A DNA stretch of 64,000 bases, from assembly GCA_947498125.1 (NCBI GenBank), contig CANMJH010000002.1:548501-612500 (forward strand), written 5' to 3'. Positions 51,654 through 60,899 of this stretch are shown here, in pieces; the stretch's first letter is position 1, and every line of letters starts with the position of its first letter. Position numbers and translations under genes: made by a program. The notes beneath the pieces are model-generated. The model was not told where the DNA came from and searched no databases. It worked only from the letters and a program-made list of their open reading frames with translations. Source of the stretch: an uncultured Nioella sp. (GTDB lineage: Bacteria > Pseudomonadota > Alphaproteobacteria > Rhodobacterales > Rhodobacteraceae).

Positions 51654-52553
51654 ATGGATTTTGATGCCATTTTGGACATGCTGCTGAATGGCGGCAGCAA
51701 TATCGTTATCCTGCTTTTGGCAGGTTTTATCATTCTCTGTATTTATCTGGGCATTCGGATTGTTCCGCAATCTCAGAAATTCGTGGTCGAACGTTTTGGC
51801 CGTTTGCGCAGTGTTCTTGGGCCGGGGATCAATTTCATCATCCCCTTTCTTGACCGCGTTGCGCACAAGATTTCGATCCTAGAGCGCCAGTTGCCGAACG
51901 CTACACAGGACGCCATCACCAAGGATAACGTTCTGGTCCAGATCGACACCTCGGTGTTTTACCGCATCTTGGAGCCGGAAAAGACCGTCTACCGTATCCG
52001 CGATGTTGACGCGGCGATTGCAACCACTGTTGCCGGGATCGTGCGGGCCAATATCGGTAAGATGGATCTTGATGAGGTCCAGTCGAACCGATCCTCTTTG
52101 ATCACTGAAATCAAGACGGCTGTTGAAGATGCTGTTGACGCATGGGGCATCGAAGTGACCCGCGCCGAGATTTTGGATGTGAACCTTGATCAGGCAACCC
52201 GTGATGCGATGTTGCAGCAGTTGAACGCTGAGCGTGCGCGCCGGGCACAAGTCACCGAAGCAGAAGGCGAGAAGCGCTCGGTTGAGCTTGCCGCCGACGC
52301 CGAGCTTTATGCCGCCGAAAAAGCCGCCGAGGCCCGCAAGATCCAAGCTGACGCTGAGGCGTACGCAACTCGCGCTGTTGCGTCTGCGATTGCCGAAAAC
52401 GGACTTGAGGCCGCGCAATACCAAATCGCGCTGAAGCAGGTCGAAGCGCTTGGCAATGCCGCGAGTGGTCAAGGCTCGCAGACAATTGTTCTTCCTGCGG
52501 ATCTTGCTGATTCATTCGGCAAAGCCTTCAATATGCTGAAAGGCCGTTCGTGA
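51654..52553 (+). CDS. SPFH/band-7 (QmcA/stomatin-like) membrane protein
   Basis: This 299-aa protein starts from ATG 51654, with AACGAGGAT upstream. A single N-terminal transmembrane helix (NIVILLLAGFIILCIYLGI) is followed by an SPFH domain (PQSQKFVVERFGRL... VLVQIDTSVFYRI) and a charged coiled coil (about 185-275: ERARRAQVTEAEGEKRSVELAADAELYAAEKAAEARK). It ends SFGKAFNMLKGRS. Such proteins form membrane-microdomain oligomers and often work with an NfeD-family partner, which starts by overlapping its stop codon. Its precise role here is unknown. Confidence 0.93.
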   Translation: MDFDAILDMLLNGGSNIVILLLAGFIILCIYLGIRIVPQSQKFVVERFGRLRSVLGPGINFIIPFLDRVAHKISILERQLPNATQDAITKDNVLVQIDTSVFYRILEPEKTVYRIRDVDAAIATTVAGIVRANIGKMDLDEVQSNRSSLITEIKTAVEDAVDAWGIEVTRAEILDVNLDQATRDAMLQQLNAERARRAQVTEAEGEKRSVELAADAELYAAEKAAEARKIQADAEAYATRAVASAIAENGLEAAQYQIALKQVEALGNAASGQGSQTIVLPADLADSFGKAFNMLKGRS

Positions 52554-52837
52554 TGTGGCAGGAGTGGTGGTTCTGGGCGGCGGCGGCAATTGTGCTTGCC
52601 ATCGCTGAGGTTCTGATGCCCGCCTATGTAATGCTGGGCTTTGCTGCGGGCGCGGCTGTCGTCTCTGGCCTTTTGGCAATCGGTGGTGCACCGGGGCAGA
52701 TGTTGGTGGACTCGCCTCCGACCTTGATTTTGGCTTTTGCTGTCGCGTCGTTGATCGGTTGGCTTGCTTTGCGCCGATTGCTGGGCGTCAATCGGGGTCA
52801 GGTCAAAACCTTCGACGAAGATATCAACGACAGCTAA
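52553..52837 (+). CDS. NfeD-family membrane protein
   Basis: This 94-aa protein has an N-terminal pair of membrane helices (WWFWAAAAIVLAIAEVLMPAYVMLGFAAGAA), a third hydrophobic segment and a short C-terminal tail (LRRLLGVNRGQVKTFDED). It lacks the long OB-fold domain of full NfeD, resembling the short YbbK/NfeD partners. The ATG overlaps the preceding TGA (TGATG), showing translational coupling with the SPFH gene. The two proteins probably form one membrane complex. Confidence 0.9.
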   Translation: MWQEWWFWAAAAIVLAIAEVLMPAYVMLGFAAGAAVVSGLLAIGGAPGQMLVDSPPTLILAFAVASLIGWLALRRLLGVNRGQVKTFDEDINDS

Positions 52838-52865
52838 CTTCCGTTTACGAATGAATACGCGTAGT

Positions 52866-52891
52866 CGGTCTGCCATTTGGCAGACCGAAGT
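52866..52891. terminator. Hairpin between the convergent NfeD and pyrF genes
   Basis: Arms CGGTCTGCC / GGCAGACCG (9 bp, perfect) enclose an ATTT loop, 29 bp after the NfeD stop. The flanking sequence has only weak U-tracts (GTGTTTT on the plus side), so it probably terminates both genes with moderate efficiency. Confidence 0.7.
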
Positions 52892-52917
52892 GTTTTCAGT
52901 GACGAAACCGTCTGGGC

Positions 52918-53613
52918 CTAGATCGATTTGATTTCGTTCAACACCGCTTCCGCGGCGTTTCGTGGATCTTCCGCTTGCCAGATTGGACGACCCACAACGA
53001 TGTGATCGGCCCCGTCTGCCAGCGCGCTTGCGGGTGTTGCCACACGTTTCTGATCGCCCAATGCCGCGCCAGCCGGCCGAACACCCGGCGTTACGATCAG
53101 CCTTCCTTCGGCTTCGGGCAAGGCCCGGATCAGTGCGGCCTCTTGCGGAGAGGCGATCACGCCATCGGCTCCGGCCTCCAATGCTTTAGCAGCGCGCTCC
53201 AAAACCAGCTCTTGCATATCGCCGGGTTTGATCAGGCTCGCATCCAGATCCGCCCGGTCGAGCGACGTCAAAATGGTCACGCCTAGAATTTTCAGATCTT
53301 TCCCCGCCGCGCCCTCTTTTGCCGCGCGGACCACATGAGGGTCGCCATGTACCGTCAAAAAGTCGAGGTTGAACTGCGCAAGGCCGCGTACCGCCGCTTC
53401 AACGGTTGCGCCAATATCGAACAGCTTCATATCCAAAAAGATACGTTTGCCATGCTCTTCTTTCAGCTCATTGGCCAATGCCATCCCGCCGCCGGTTAGC
53501 ATTCCCAGCCCGATTTTATAAAACGAAACTGCATCGCCCAACTTTTCTGTCAATTGGAGCCCACTCAGGGCGTTGGGTACATCAAGAGCGACAATAAGAC
53601 GGTCATCAGACAT
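52918..53613 (-). CDS. pyrF: Orotidine 5'-phosphate decarboxylase
   Basis: The 231-aa TIM-barrel enzyme decarboxylates OMP to UMP, the last step of pyrimidine synthesis. Signatures are LIVALDVPNALSG at the N-terminus, KRIFLDMKLFDIGATVEAAV with the Asp-x-Lys-x-x-Asp catalytic tetrad (about residues 58-66), VTPGVRPAGAA and DHIVVGRPIW. Length is normal. The gene begins 218 bp from the convergently oriented small ORF upstream, and no other pyrimidine gene is near. Confidence 0.97.
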   Translation of the reverse strand: MSDDRLIVALDVPNALSGLQLTEKLGDAVSFYKIGLGMLTGGGMALANELKEEHGKRIFLDMKLFDIGATVEAAVRGLAQFNLDFLTVHGDPHVVRAAKEGAAGKDLKILGVTILTSLDRADLDASLIKPGDMQELVLERAAKALEAGADGVIASPQEAALIRALPEAEGRLIVTPGVRPAGAALGDQKRVATPASALADGADHIVVGRPIWQAEDPRNAAEAVLNEIKSI

Positions 53614-53831
53614 GGGAAAGTATCCTTATGGGGCAAGACAAACGTCTGCCCTTATAAGGATGGAGCTTCCAGTGTCTATGGGCAAAGAAAATGGCCCGGC
53701 TGCTCGCAAGGGACGGAAGAGGAGCACCCGGGCCAGATCGTCAGGCGAATGACGGGGACAGTATTCGCCTGGAAAAGCGGGGCTGCATCGGAGAGGGACA
53801 GGGGATAGAGCAACCGCGCTATGAGAATTCG

Positions 53832-54020
53832 TCAGTGCAAGGCACGCGCCATTGCGTTCTTCGCAAGACCCTGCGCGATGCGCTGAAATCCTGCGGTTTC
53901 GATGCCGTGCCAGCGGCAGGGAATGTGGCGTGGGCCGGTAATTTCATGTAAAATCGCCTTGCCCCGAAAGCAGGCGCGTTTTGCATCATAGGCGACATCA
54001 GTCAGATCAATCCGGGTCAT
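53832..54020 (-). CDS. Small hypothetical protein upstream of clpB
   Basis: The 62-aa basic protein, MTRIDLTDVAYDAKRACFRG..., has no signal or membrane segment. A near-perfect ribosome-binding site (AAAGGAGGTG) lies 6 bases before the ATG at 54020, which strongly supports translation. It reads as a mostly beta-rich small domain followed by an Ala-rich helix (AQGLAKNAMARALH). Similar small proteins appear in Rhodobacterales next to clpB but are uncharacterised. It diverges from clpB. Confidence 0.65.
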   Translation of the reverse strand: MTRIDLTDVAYDAKRACFRGKAILHEITGPRHIPCRWHGIETAGFQRIAQGLAKNAMARALH

Positions 54021-54191
54021 GTCAGCACCTCCTTTTTTGAGCGGGCTTGATAGGTGTTACATTGGTATGTCGTTCGACCCCGCCAAGAGGTTTCAAAAAA
54101 AGTTGAGAATTCTTGTGATGGCGGTTTTTTGCCCTAAGAACCGTCGAAGGACTTGCGCCAGAGAGGGGCAATTCCCATCTTTCTATCAAGG

Positions 54192-54215
54192 CTTGCGAAA
54201 GGTCTCGTGCCATAT
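54192..54215 (+). promoter_or_regulatory. Candidate RpoH (sigma-32-type) promoter of clpB
   Basis: CTTGCG (54192-54197) and CCATAT (54210-54215) are separated by 12 bp. They resemble the alphaproteobacterial heat-shock -35 CTTG and -10 CCATAT elements, and end 47 bp before the clpB start. This fits ClpB being a heat-shock gene. Confidence 0.6.
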
Positions 54216-54262
54216 GATTGGGCGGGATCACCGATGCAGGCGCTTATAGAAGGAGAGATGAC

Positions 54263-56881
54263 ATGAACTTGGAGAAGTTCACGGATCGCGCGCGCGGCTT
54301 CCTTCAGGCCGCGCAAACAATAGCGCAGAGGGAAGACCACCAGAAACTGGTTCCCGAACATTTGCTGAAGGCTTTGCTAGACGATGATCAGGGCATGTCC
54401 TCGGGTTTGATTGCACGGGCCGGTGGTGATGCAAAACGTGTGCTTGAAGCCACGGAGCTTGCCGTAAACAAACAACCAAAGGTCAGCGGCTCAGGCGGCG
54501 GGCAGCTTTATATGGACGGCCAAACCGCTAAGGTGATTTCCGAGGCTGAAAAGCTGGCTGAGAAAGCTGGCGATAGCTTTGTGCCAGTCGAACGTATTCT
54601 GACTGCGCTTGCGATGGTGAAATCCAAAGCACGCGAGGCGCTTGAGGCTGGTGGCATTAATGCACAGGCTTTGAACGCTGCGATCAATGACATCCGTCAG
54701 GGTCGCACGGCTGATAGTGCAAGCGCGGAAGATAACTATGAAGCGCTCAAGAAATACGCGCGTGACCTGACCGAGGCGGCGCGTGAGGGCAAGATTGACC
54801 CTATTATTGGCCGGGACGAGGAAATTCGCCGGGCCATGCAGGTGCTTAGCCGTCGGACCAAGAACAACCCTGTCCTGATCGGTGAACCCGGCGTTGGTAA
54901 GACCGCGATCGCCGAAGGTTTGGCGCTGCGTATCGTCAATGGTGACGTGCCTGAAAGCTTGCGAAACAAGCAGCTTTTGTCGCTGGATATGGGCGCGCTT
55001 ATTGCAGGCGCGAAATATCGTGGTGAATTCGAAGAACGCCTGAAATCGGTCCTCAATGAGGTCACTGATGCTGCCGGTGAGATTATTCTTTTCATCGATG
55101 AAATGCACACGCTTGTTGGTGCTGGAAAATCGGATGGCGCGATGGATGCGGCCAACCTAATCAAACCTGCGCTTGCACGGGGTGAGCTGCACTGCATTGG
55201 CGCCACAACGCTCGATGAGTATCGCAAACATGTCGAAAAAGATGCGGCCCTTGCGCGCCGGTTCCAGCCTTTGGTGGTTGAGGAACCGACCGTTGAGGAC
55301 ACGATCAGCATCCTGCGCGGCATTAAAGAGAAATACGAACTGCATCACGGTGTTCGCATCTCGGATGGGGCGCTCGTCGCGGCGGCACAGCTGAGCCAGC
55401 GCTATATCACGGATCGGTTTTTGCCAGATAAAGCCATCGATCTGATGGATGAGGCTGCCAGCCGCTTGCGGATGGAGGTTGATAGCAAACCAGAAGAGCT
55501 GGACGCGCTGGATCGCGATATCCTGCAAAAGCAGATTGAAGCGGAGGCCTTGAAAAAAGAGGATGACGCCGCCTCAAAAGATCGCCTTGAGAAGCTTGAA
55601 AAAGAGTTGTCCGAGCTTCAACAGGCTTCAGCAGAGCTGACGACAAAATGGCAAACCGAACGCGACAAGCTGGAAGGCGCGCGGGTTTTGAAAGAGCGCT
55701 TGGATCAAGCACGTGCTGAACTTGATCAGGCCAAACGCCAAGGTGATCTGGGAAAAGCAGGTGAGCTTTCCTATGGTGTCATTCCGCAGTTGGAAAAACA
55801 GTTATCCGAGGCGGAAGCGCAGGATAATGACATGATGGTCGAAGAGGCCGTACGCCCCGAACAAATCGCCAGTGTCGTTGAGCGTTGGACAGGTGTACCT
55901 GTCTCCAAAATGCTGGAAGGTGAGCGCGAAAAGCTGCTGCGGATGGAAGATGAGATCGGCAAACGGGTCATCGGCCAACAAGCCGCCGTCACGGCAGTTG
56001 CCAATGCCGTGCGCCGGGCGCGCGCAGGTCTGAATGATGAGGGGCGGCCCTTGGGGTCATTCCTGATGCTTGGGCCAACCGGCGTCGGGAAAACCGAATT
56101 GACCAAGGCATTGGCCGAGTTCCTGTTTGATGATGATCAGGCGATGGTGCGCGTGGACATGTCTGAGTTCATGGAAAAACATGCCGTTGCGCGTCTGATT
56201 GGGGCGCCTCCCGGCTATGTTGGCTATGATGAGGGCGGCGTTCTGACTGAAGCTGTGCGTCGCAGGCCTTATCAGGTTGTGCTGTTCGATGAGGTCGAAA
56301 AGGCGCATCCAGATGTGTTCAACGTGCTTTTGCAGGTGCTTGATGATGGGCAGCTGACAGACGGGCAGGGGCGCACGGTAGATTTCAAGCAAACGCTGAT
56401 TGTGCTGACCTCAAACCTTGGGGCGCAAGCATTGAGCCAACTGCCTGATGGGGCGGATAGCTCGGATGCAAAACGCGACGTGATGGACGCAGTTCGTGCT
56501 CATTTCCGGCCCGAGTTCCTGAACCGTCTGGATGAAACGATCATCTTCGATCGCCTCACCCGCTCGGATATGGATGGCATTGTCGAGATCCAACTGAATC
56601 GGCTTGGCAAACGTCTGGCAGATCGCAAGATCACGCTGAATTTGGATGAAGGCGCAATGAAGTGGCTGGCTGATGAGGGCTATGACCCGGTCTTTGGGGC
56701 ACGTCCTTTGAAACGGGTTATCCAGCGCGCTTTGCAAAACCAATTGGCCGAGATGATTTTGGCCGGTGAGATTGCGGATGGCGTTGAGGTGCAGGTTTCA
56801 GCAGGGTCCGAGGGCCTTATTGTTGGCGACCGCATCAGCTCATCTGAACGGCGCCCGCCTGATGAGGCGGTTGTTCACTGA
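54263..56881 (+). CDS. clpB: ATP-dependent disaggregase ClpB
   Basis: The 872-aa AAA+ chaperone disassembles protein aggregates with DnaK. It has an N-terminal Clp-N domain (about 1-145), a first AAA+ module with Walker A GEPGVGKT (about 207-214) and the pore motif [10 protein letters not shown], and the long middle coiled coil (about 410-525, charged Leu/Lys/Glu repeats) that docks DnaK. The second AAA+ module has GPTGVGKT (about 604-611), the pore loop [13 protein letters not shown], and a C-terminal D2-small domain. AAGGAGAGA precedes ATG 54263. An RpoH-like promoter lies upstream and a terminator follows. Confidence 0.98.
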   Translation: MNLEKFTDRARGFLQAAQTIAQREDHQKLVPEHLLKALLDDDQGMSSGLIARAGGDAKRVLEATELAVNKQPKVSGSGGGQLYMDGQTAKVISEAEKLAEKAGDSFVPVERILTALAMVKSKAREALEAGGINAQALNAAINDIRQGRTADSASAEDNYEALKKYARDLTEAAREGKIDPIIGRDEEIRRAMQVLSRRTKNNPVLIGEPGVGKTAIAEGLALRIVNGDVPESLRNKQLLSLDMGALIAGAKYRGEFEERLKSVLNEVTDAAGEIILFIDEMHTLVGAGKSDGAMDAANLIKPALARGELHCIGATTLDEYRKHVEKDAALARRFQPLVVEEPTVEDTISILRGIKEKYELHHGVRISDGALVAAAQLSQRYITDRFLPDKAIDLMDEAASRLRMEVDSKPEELDALDRDILQKQIEAEALKKEDDAASKDRLEKLEKELSELQQASAELTTKWQTERDKLEGARVLKERLDQARAELDQAKRQGDLGKAGELSYGVIPQLEKQLSEAEAQDNDMMVEEAVRPEQIASVVERWTGVPVSKMLEGEREKLLRMEDEIGKRVIGQQAAVTAVANAVRRARAGLNDEGRPLGSFLMLGPTGVGKTELTKALAEFLFDDDQAMVRVDMSEFMEKHAVARLIGAPPGYVGYDEGGVLTEAVRRRPYQVVLFDEVEKAHPDVFNVLLQVLDDGQLTDGQGRTVDFKQTLIVLTSNLGAQALSQLPDGADSSDAKRDVMDAVRAHFRPEFLNRLDETIIFDRLTRSDMDGIVEIQLNRLGKRLADRKITLNLDEGAMKWLADEGYDPVFGARPLKRVIQRALQNQLAEMILAGEIADGVEVQVSAGSEGLIVGDRISSSERRPPDEAVVH

Positions 56882-56894
56882 CCGCCAATGAAAT

Positions 56895-56926
56895 CCCGGG
56901 TGCTGTCGTTGGTGCCCGGGTTTTTT
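56895..56926 (+). terminator. Rho-independent terminator of clpB
   Basis: CCCGGG pairs with a second CCCGGG, extended by G-U pairs, around a TGCTGTCGTTGGTG-type loop and followed by six T. It lies 14 bp after the clpB stop. Confidence 0.85.
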
Positions 56927-57096
56927 CATAGCAAACCTTTGAAGCTGGTCAGATCGGCGTCGGCCATTTCTTCTGTATGCGACCAAATCCGAGAGGCGAT
57001 CCATCCCAAGCTTTTTACAACAGGGCGTGGAGTTTCTTCGGTCGTCTTGTTGGCGTTCAATTGCGACGTAGCTGCATCTTCAATGGTGAGGATCAT
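56926..57096 (-). CDS. Small hypothetical protein between clpB and a LysR gene
   Basis: The minus-strand frame from ATG 57096 to TGA 56926 encodes 56 aa, MILTIEDAAT..., rich in Ala, Thr and Glu in its first half. A tryptophan-containing hydrophobic stretch (VVKSLGWIASRIW) and an acidic end follow. AGGAAA lies 4 bases upstream of the ATG. No family is recognised; the only sequence support is the ribosome-binding site and clean boundaries next to the clpB terminator. Moderate confidence that it is a real gene. Confidence 0.45.
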   Translation of the reverse strand: MILTIEDAATSQLNANKTTEETPRPVVKSLGWIASRIWSHTEEMADADLTSFKGLL

Positions 57097-57193
57097 CGCG
57101 GTTTCCTTTTTTGGCTTTTTGATTTTCTTTCTTGCGTTAAGTCGGTTGTAGGCCGTTTAATATCATGAACAAAACGAAAGCTCTGCATGCTAG

Positions 57194-58144
57194 ATGAATG
57201 AAATTCAGCTCCATAGGCTTGACCTAAACCTGTTGGTTGTCTTCGAGGCATTGATGTCCGCTGGAAGCGTCGTTGAGGCGGCAGAACGTTTGGGCAAAAC
57301 GCCGTCTGCCGTCAGTCATGCATTGGCACGGTTGCGTGGTCAGGTTGGTGATCCGGTGCTGGTGCGGGTCGGTGGAAAGATGACGCCCAGCCCATTTGCA
57401 TTGGAGTTGATCGAAGAAGTCCGGCCGATCCTGCGCAATATTCAAAGGATCATGGCAACGCCCGAACCTTTCGATCCGAAAACCAGCACAAGGGTGTTTC
57501 GCGTCGCAATGCCCGCATTTTCCGATGCTGTGGCGCTGATTTTGAAACAAATCCGACAAGAGGCGCCCGGTGTCAGAGTTGAATGGGCCAAACCGGCGAC
57601 ATTTCTTTACGACTCGGTTGCCGACGGGATGATAGACGTTGCTCACGTTGGCGGTGAGTTACGATTGCCAGACGGGCTTGAGGAAGAGGAAGTTGAGCCT
57701 TTTACGATCATGACTTTCCTCAGACAGGATCATCCAGCTTTGTCCAATTGGGGCAAACACGTTTGGAAGAAATACCCGCATCTTCAGGTTAGCATTAGTA
57801 CAAACACCCTCAGCCCAGTTGAATCGCAAAGCAAACCGAATGCCGGAGATCGCCACATAGCTGCGGTCATATCCGAGTTTTCGGGGGCTGGTGCAGTCTT
57901 GGCCAGTACCGATATGATGGGGACATTCCCAGTGGTCCAAATGGCAGGTGAGCTTGAGAGGCACGGGTTAGTGGCGATGCTGCCACCGGTCACGCCTCGC
58001 CGCTTTGCCAATAGATTTGTTTGGAGCAAAAAGCTGACCAATGACGCGGCCTCAATCTGGTTCCGCGGCATTGTGATAGAGGGCTACCGTGCTGCGCAAA
58101 AGCGCGCGACTGAGTTATTGAATGAAAAAACCGCAACGTACTAA
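57194..58144 (+). CDS. LysR-family transcriptional regulator
   Basis: The 316-aa protein has an N-terminal winged helix (LDLNLLVVFEALMSAGSVVEAAERLGKTPSAVSHALARLRGQVGD) and a two-lobed effector domain. Its form, with the RVFRVAMPAFSDAVALI opening and a long IRQDHPALSNW loop, resembles NodD-subgroup LysR regulators that bind non-sugar effectors. No divergent partner is obvious; the small ORF lies behind it and the fasciclin genes are convergent, so targets are unknown. Its 3' end overlaps a terminator for the fasciclin gene. Confidence 0.92.
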   Translation: MNEIQLHRLDLNLLVVFEALMSAGSVVEAAERLGKTPSAVSHALARLRGQVGDPVLVRVGGKMTPSPFALELIEEVRPILRNIQRIMATPEPFDPKTSTRVFRVAMPAFSDAVALILKQIRQEAPGVRVEWAKPATFLYDSVADGMIDVAHVGGELRLPDGLEEEEVEPFTIMTFLRQDHPALSNWGKHVWKKYPHLQVSISTNTLSPVESQSKPNAGDRHIAAVISEFSGAGAVLASTDMMGTFPVVQMAGELERHGLVAMLPPVTPRRFANRFVWSKKLTNDAASIWFRGIVIEGYRAAQKRATELLNEKTATY

Positions 58145-58157
58145 GTTTACGTTGCGG
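58124..58157 (-). terminator. Minus-strand terminator of the fasciclin gene, inside the LysR 3' end
   Basis: On the minus strand CCGCAACGTA / TACGTTGCGG (10 bp, perfect) encloses a 7-base loop and is followed by TTTTTTC. It ends the fasciclin transcription unit (stop at 58182). The hairpin spans the last codons and stop (58142-58144) of the convergent LysR gene. Confidence 0.85.
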
Positions 58158-58181
58158 CTTCAAATAATCGCTAGCTGATAA

Positions 58182-58673
58182 TCAGCTTGGCAAGAGAACA
58201 GCATCGATGATGTGAACAACACCGTTTGAGGCCATGACATCGGCGGTTGTCACGCTGACATTGCCATTCAGATGAACGCCATTGCCACGGCCATTGGCGT
58301 GAATGTAGCCGCCCTGAACTGTCGGGATGCGCCCGCGTTGGCCGATGATGGCAGATGCTGGGTAATAAGCACCAGAAACATGGTAGGTCAGCACATTCGT
58401 TAGCGCTGGAATGTCGGCCAAAAGACTGTCGAGCACGCCGTGTGGCAAATGTTCGAACGCGCGATTGGTGGGGGCGAAGACGGTGAAATTGCCCGGACCC
58501 GCTAGCGTATCGACAAGACCTGCGGCCTGCACTGCGGTGACGAGGGTACTCAGGTCGGGCGTGGCAACGGCAAGATCTACAATCGTCGCGGATTGCGCTG
58601 TGGCGAGGCTGGGAAGTGTGAGTGTTGCTGCAGCGGCTCCCGCGCTGGCGGCGAAAAATTGACGGCGGTCCAT
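58182..58673 (-). CDS. Fasciclin-domain exported protein
   Basis: The 163-aa protein has a signal with a twin-arginine start (MDRRQFFAASAGAAAATLTLPSLATA), so it may use Tat. It then contains one FAS1 domain: VDLAVATPDLSTLVTAVQAAGL (helical) to GNFTVFAPTNRAFEHLP (H1 box), LTYHVSGAYYPASA (H2 box) and MASNGVVHIIDAVLLPS (C-terminal FAS1 motif). FAS1 proteins mediate adhesion or surface association. It is paralogous to the next gene upstream on the same strand, 63 bp away, so they form a two-gene fasciclin unit. Confidence 0.9.
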   Translation of the reverse strand: MDRRQFFAASAGAAAATLTLPSLATAQSATIVDLAVATPDLSTLVTAVQAAGLVDTLAGPGNFTVFAPTNRAFEHLPHGVLDSLLADIPALTNVLTYHVSGAYYPASAIIGQRGRIPTVQGGYIHANGRGNGVHLNGNVSVTTADVMASNGVVHIIDAVLLPS

Positions 58674-58736
58674 AGTGGTTCTCCCTTTAGATGGTATGCG
58701 GTGAAGTGCCCCCGGGCCAAAGCCGGGGGCGGCGGC

Positions 58737-59219
58737 TTACATGCCAGGAATAATCACACTGTCGATAACGTGGATAATGCCGTTTGAAGCCTCGATATCA
58801 GCTGCGACAACGGCGGCGTCGTCGACCATCACTCCGCCCATCGTGCCGATGGTGACGTCAGAGCCTTGGACAGTGGTGGCCATCATGCCATCCGACAGGT
58901 CGGTCGACATCACGGCGCCTGGCACCACGTGGTAGGTCAGGATCGAGACCAGCTGATCAAGGTTTTCCTCCATCAAAAGGGACTCAACAGTCCCTTCTGG
59001 GAGGGCGGCAAATGCTTCATCTGTTGGTGCGAAGACGGTGAACGGGCCCTCACCGCGCAAAGTCTCTTCGAGGCCAGCGGCCTGCACGGCGGCGATAAGA
59101 GTGTTAAATGAACCTGCGTCGATTGCGGTATCTACGATGTCCATGCTGTAGCCATCAGAAAAGGCGGGGCCTGAAAGAAGCGCTGCTGTGGAAAGCGCTA
59201 GAAAGCTGCGACGGATCAT
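58737..59219 (-). CDS. Fasciclin-domain exported protein, second paralogue
   Basis: The 160-aa protein has a Sec-like signal ([23 protein letters not shown]) and one FAS1 domain: [42 protein letters not shown] (H1), [12 protein letters not shown] (H2) and [18 protein letters not shown] (C-terminal box). GCAGGAGAATTCT precedes the ATG. It is the first gene of the pair and similar throughout to its neighbour, suggesting tandem duplication. Surface adhesion is inferred from the family. Confidence 0.9.
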   Translation of the reverse strand: MIRRSFLALSTAALLSGPAFSDGYSMDIVDTAIDAGSFNTLIAAVQAAGLEETLRGEGPFTVFAPTDEAFAALPEGTVESLLMEENLDQLVSILTYHVVPGAVMSTDLSDGMMATTVQGSDVTIGTMGGVMVDDAAVVAADIEASNGIIHVIDSVIIPGM

Positions 59220-59494
59220 TAGAATTCTCCTGCGTTTGGATTGGTCAAATCAACTCGTGTCGACGAGCATGGACAGCAACTGGACCGGCTTTTCGACCTG
59301 TCCAGTTTTGTAAGATAAGAAATCCGACTTGCCATATTGGCCGAGCGCCCTAAGCCGGGGGGCTTGGAGGTTTCCAGTCAAAAATTTGTGAGAATCCGGG
59401 GACGTTGATCCGGTCGATCAAAAGCCGCGAGGGCGCAAGTTGATGGCGAGCGCCCTCGAAAGCGCCTGCAAATGTGGCCGACTTTTGTGTAACA

Positions 59495-60823
59495 TCAGAA
59501 CAGGAAATCGGCGTCGCTGAGCGAGGTCGTGCCGTTGATGACGAATTCTTCACCGCTGGTTAACATAAACGAGACCGAATTTAGGCCCACCGATGTTGAT
59601 ACAATATCCGCCCAAAGTGCAGTGGCATCTGCGTACCCAAAAGCACTAAGATCAAGAAAGTCTTCACCGCTTGTGAAATCAAGAACGTAATCGGTTTCAC
59701 CGTCAAATGCGAAAATAAACACATCCGCGCCGCTGCCGCCCTTCATTTCGTCGCTGCCGCTGCCGTCATATAATGTGTCTGCGCCTGTGCCGCCGTCGAT
59801 GAAATCGTCCCCGGAGCCGCCGTTCAAAAGGTCATCGCCAGAGTTGCCGCGCAGGAAGTCATTACCTTCATCGCCATTCAGCGTGTCATTGCCGCCGCCA
59901 CCATTCAGGTTGTCGCGATCACCGCCGCCATGCAAAAGGTCGTTGTTTTGATCACCGTAGAGTTTGTCTCGGCCATCGCCGCCAAACAGAGTGTCATTTC
60001 CACTGCCACCCTTAAGAGTGTCTTTTCCTTCGTTGCCATTCAGGATGTCGTGCCCGCTGCCACCTTCAACAAGATCGTTGTCGAGGCCGCCAGAAAGCGT
60101 GTCGTCGCCTTCTCCGCCTTTCAGCGTGTCGTCGCCTTCGCCTCCAAGGACTATGTCATGCCCGGTGCCGCCATCCGCCAAGTCATTTCCTAGGCCGCCA
60201 TTCAAAGTGTCATCGCCGGAACTGCCGCGCAGGATGTCGTTTCCATCGTCGCCATAGACGACGTCATTGCCGCCACCGCCATTGACGATGTCTTTGCCTT
60301 CGCCACCTAAAACAGTGTCGTCGCCCGTCTCGCCATAAAGGGTATCTTTGTCTTCGCCGCCAATCAGAAGATCATTGCCTTCGCCGCCGCTGAGTTCATC
60401 GGTGCCGGTTTCGCCGTAAAGCGTGTCATCGCCTTCACCGCCCAAAATAGTGTCGTCACCCGCGCCGCCATATAAAGTGTCATTATCGCCGCCGCCGTCG
60501 ACTATGTCGTGATCATCACCGCCATGCAGCTCGTCGTCGCCAATATTGCCCCGAAGGATGTCATTGCCGTCACCGCCATAGCCAGTGTCATTGCCAGCTC
60601 CGCCATTTAGGATGTCGCGGTCGCCGCCTCCAAAAAGCTGATCGTCGCCGTCATTGCCGTAAAGGGTATCGCGGTCGTCGCTGCCAGAAATCGAGTCATT
60701 CCCGTCGCCGCCGTTTAATTCGTCGTTTCCACCATTGCCGTTTATCGTGTCGTCGCCTGCGCCACCGAATAACGTCTCATCAATATGTGTTCCCTCGATG
60801 GGTACTCCGCCCAAAACAGTCAT
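59495..60823 (-). CDS. RTX (hemolysin-type) calcium-binding protein, probable type I secretion substrate
   Basis: This is a 442-aa protein from ATG 60823 (a GTG at 60826 is an alternative). It is almost entirely RTX nonapeptide repeats of the type GGxGxDxLx, about 30 to 40 of them, from about residue 15 to about 370. A C-terminal non-repeat domain then ends in LSDADFLF, the hydrophobic tail typical of type I-secreted RTX proteins in Roseobacters. There is no N-terminal signal. AAGGG lies upstream. No type I transporter gene is in the window. In composition it differs from the membrane-anchored RTX protein at 10.7 kb. Confidence 0.88.
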   Translation of the reverse strand: MTVLGGVPIEGTHIDETLFGGAGDDTINGNGGNDELNGGDGNDSISGSDDRDTLYGNDGDDQLFGGGDRDILNGGAGNDTGYGGDGNDILRGNIGDDELHGGDDHDIVDGGGDNDTLYGGAGDDTILGGEGDDTLYGETGTDELSGGEGNDLLIGGEDKDTLYGETGDDTVLGGEGKDIVNGGGGNDVVYGDDGNDILRGSSGDDTLNGGLGNDLADGGTGHDIVLGGEGDDTLKGGEGDDTLSGGLDNDLVEGGSGHDILNGNEGKDTLKGGSGNDTLFGGDGRDKLYGDQNNDLLHGGGDRDNLNGGGGNDTLNGDEGNDFLRGNSGDDLLNGGSGDDFIDGGTGADTLYDGSGSDEMKGGSGADVFIFAFDGETDYVLDFTSGEDFLDLSAFGYADATALWADIVSTSVGLNSVSFMLTSGEEFVINGTTSLSDADFLF

Positions 60824-60871
60824 CACTTTACCCTTAATAAATCAAAAACCGCGCCCCCAGTGATGCGATTT

Positions 60872-60899
60872 GGTTAATGTTTCGCTTAGTGTTGTTAAC
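60872..60899 (-). promoter_or_regulatory. Possible CtrA-type sites upstream of the second RTX gene
   Basis: The window 60872-60899 contains GGTTAA and GTTAAC flanking a CTTA half (TTAA-N7-CTTA on the plus strand). It lies about 50-75 bp upstream of the RTX start. It resembles the CtrA consensus TTAA-N7-TTAA imperfectly and parallels the site before the first RTX gene. Motif matching only. Confidence 0.25.

Noticed and set aside
59550..60800. Apparent DNA repeat array (GCCGCC/TCATC pattern) resembling a CRISPR or satellite
   Set aside because: The periodicity is the 27-bp codon pattern of RTX nonapeptide repeats in an intact coding frame, not separate repeats and spacers.
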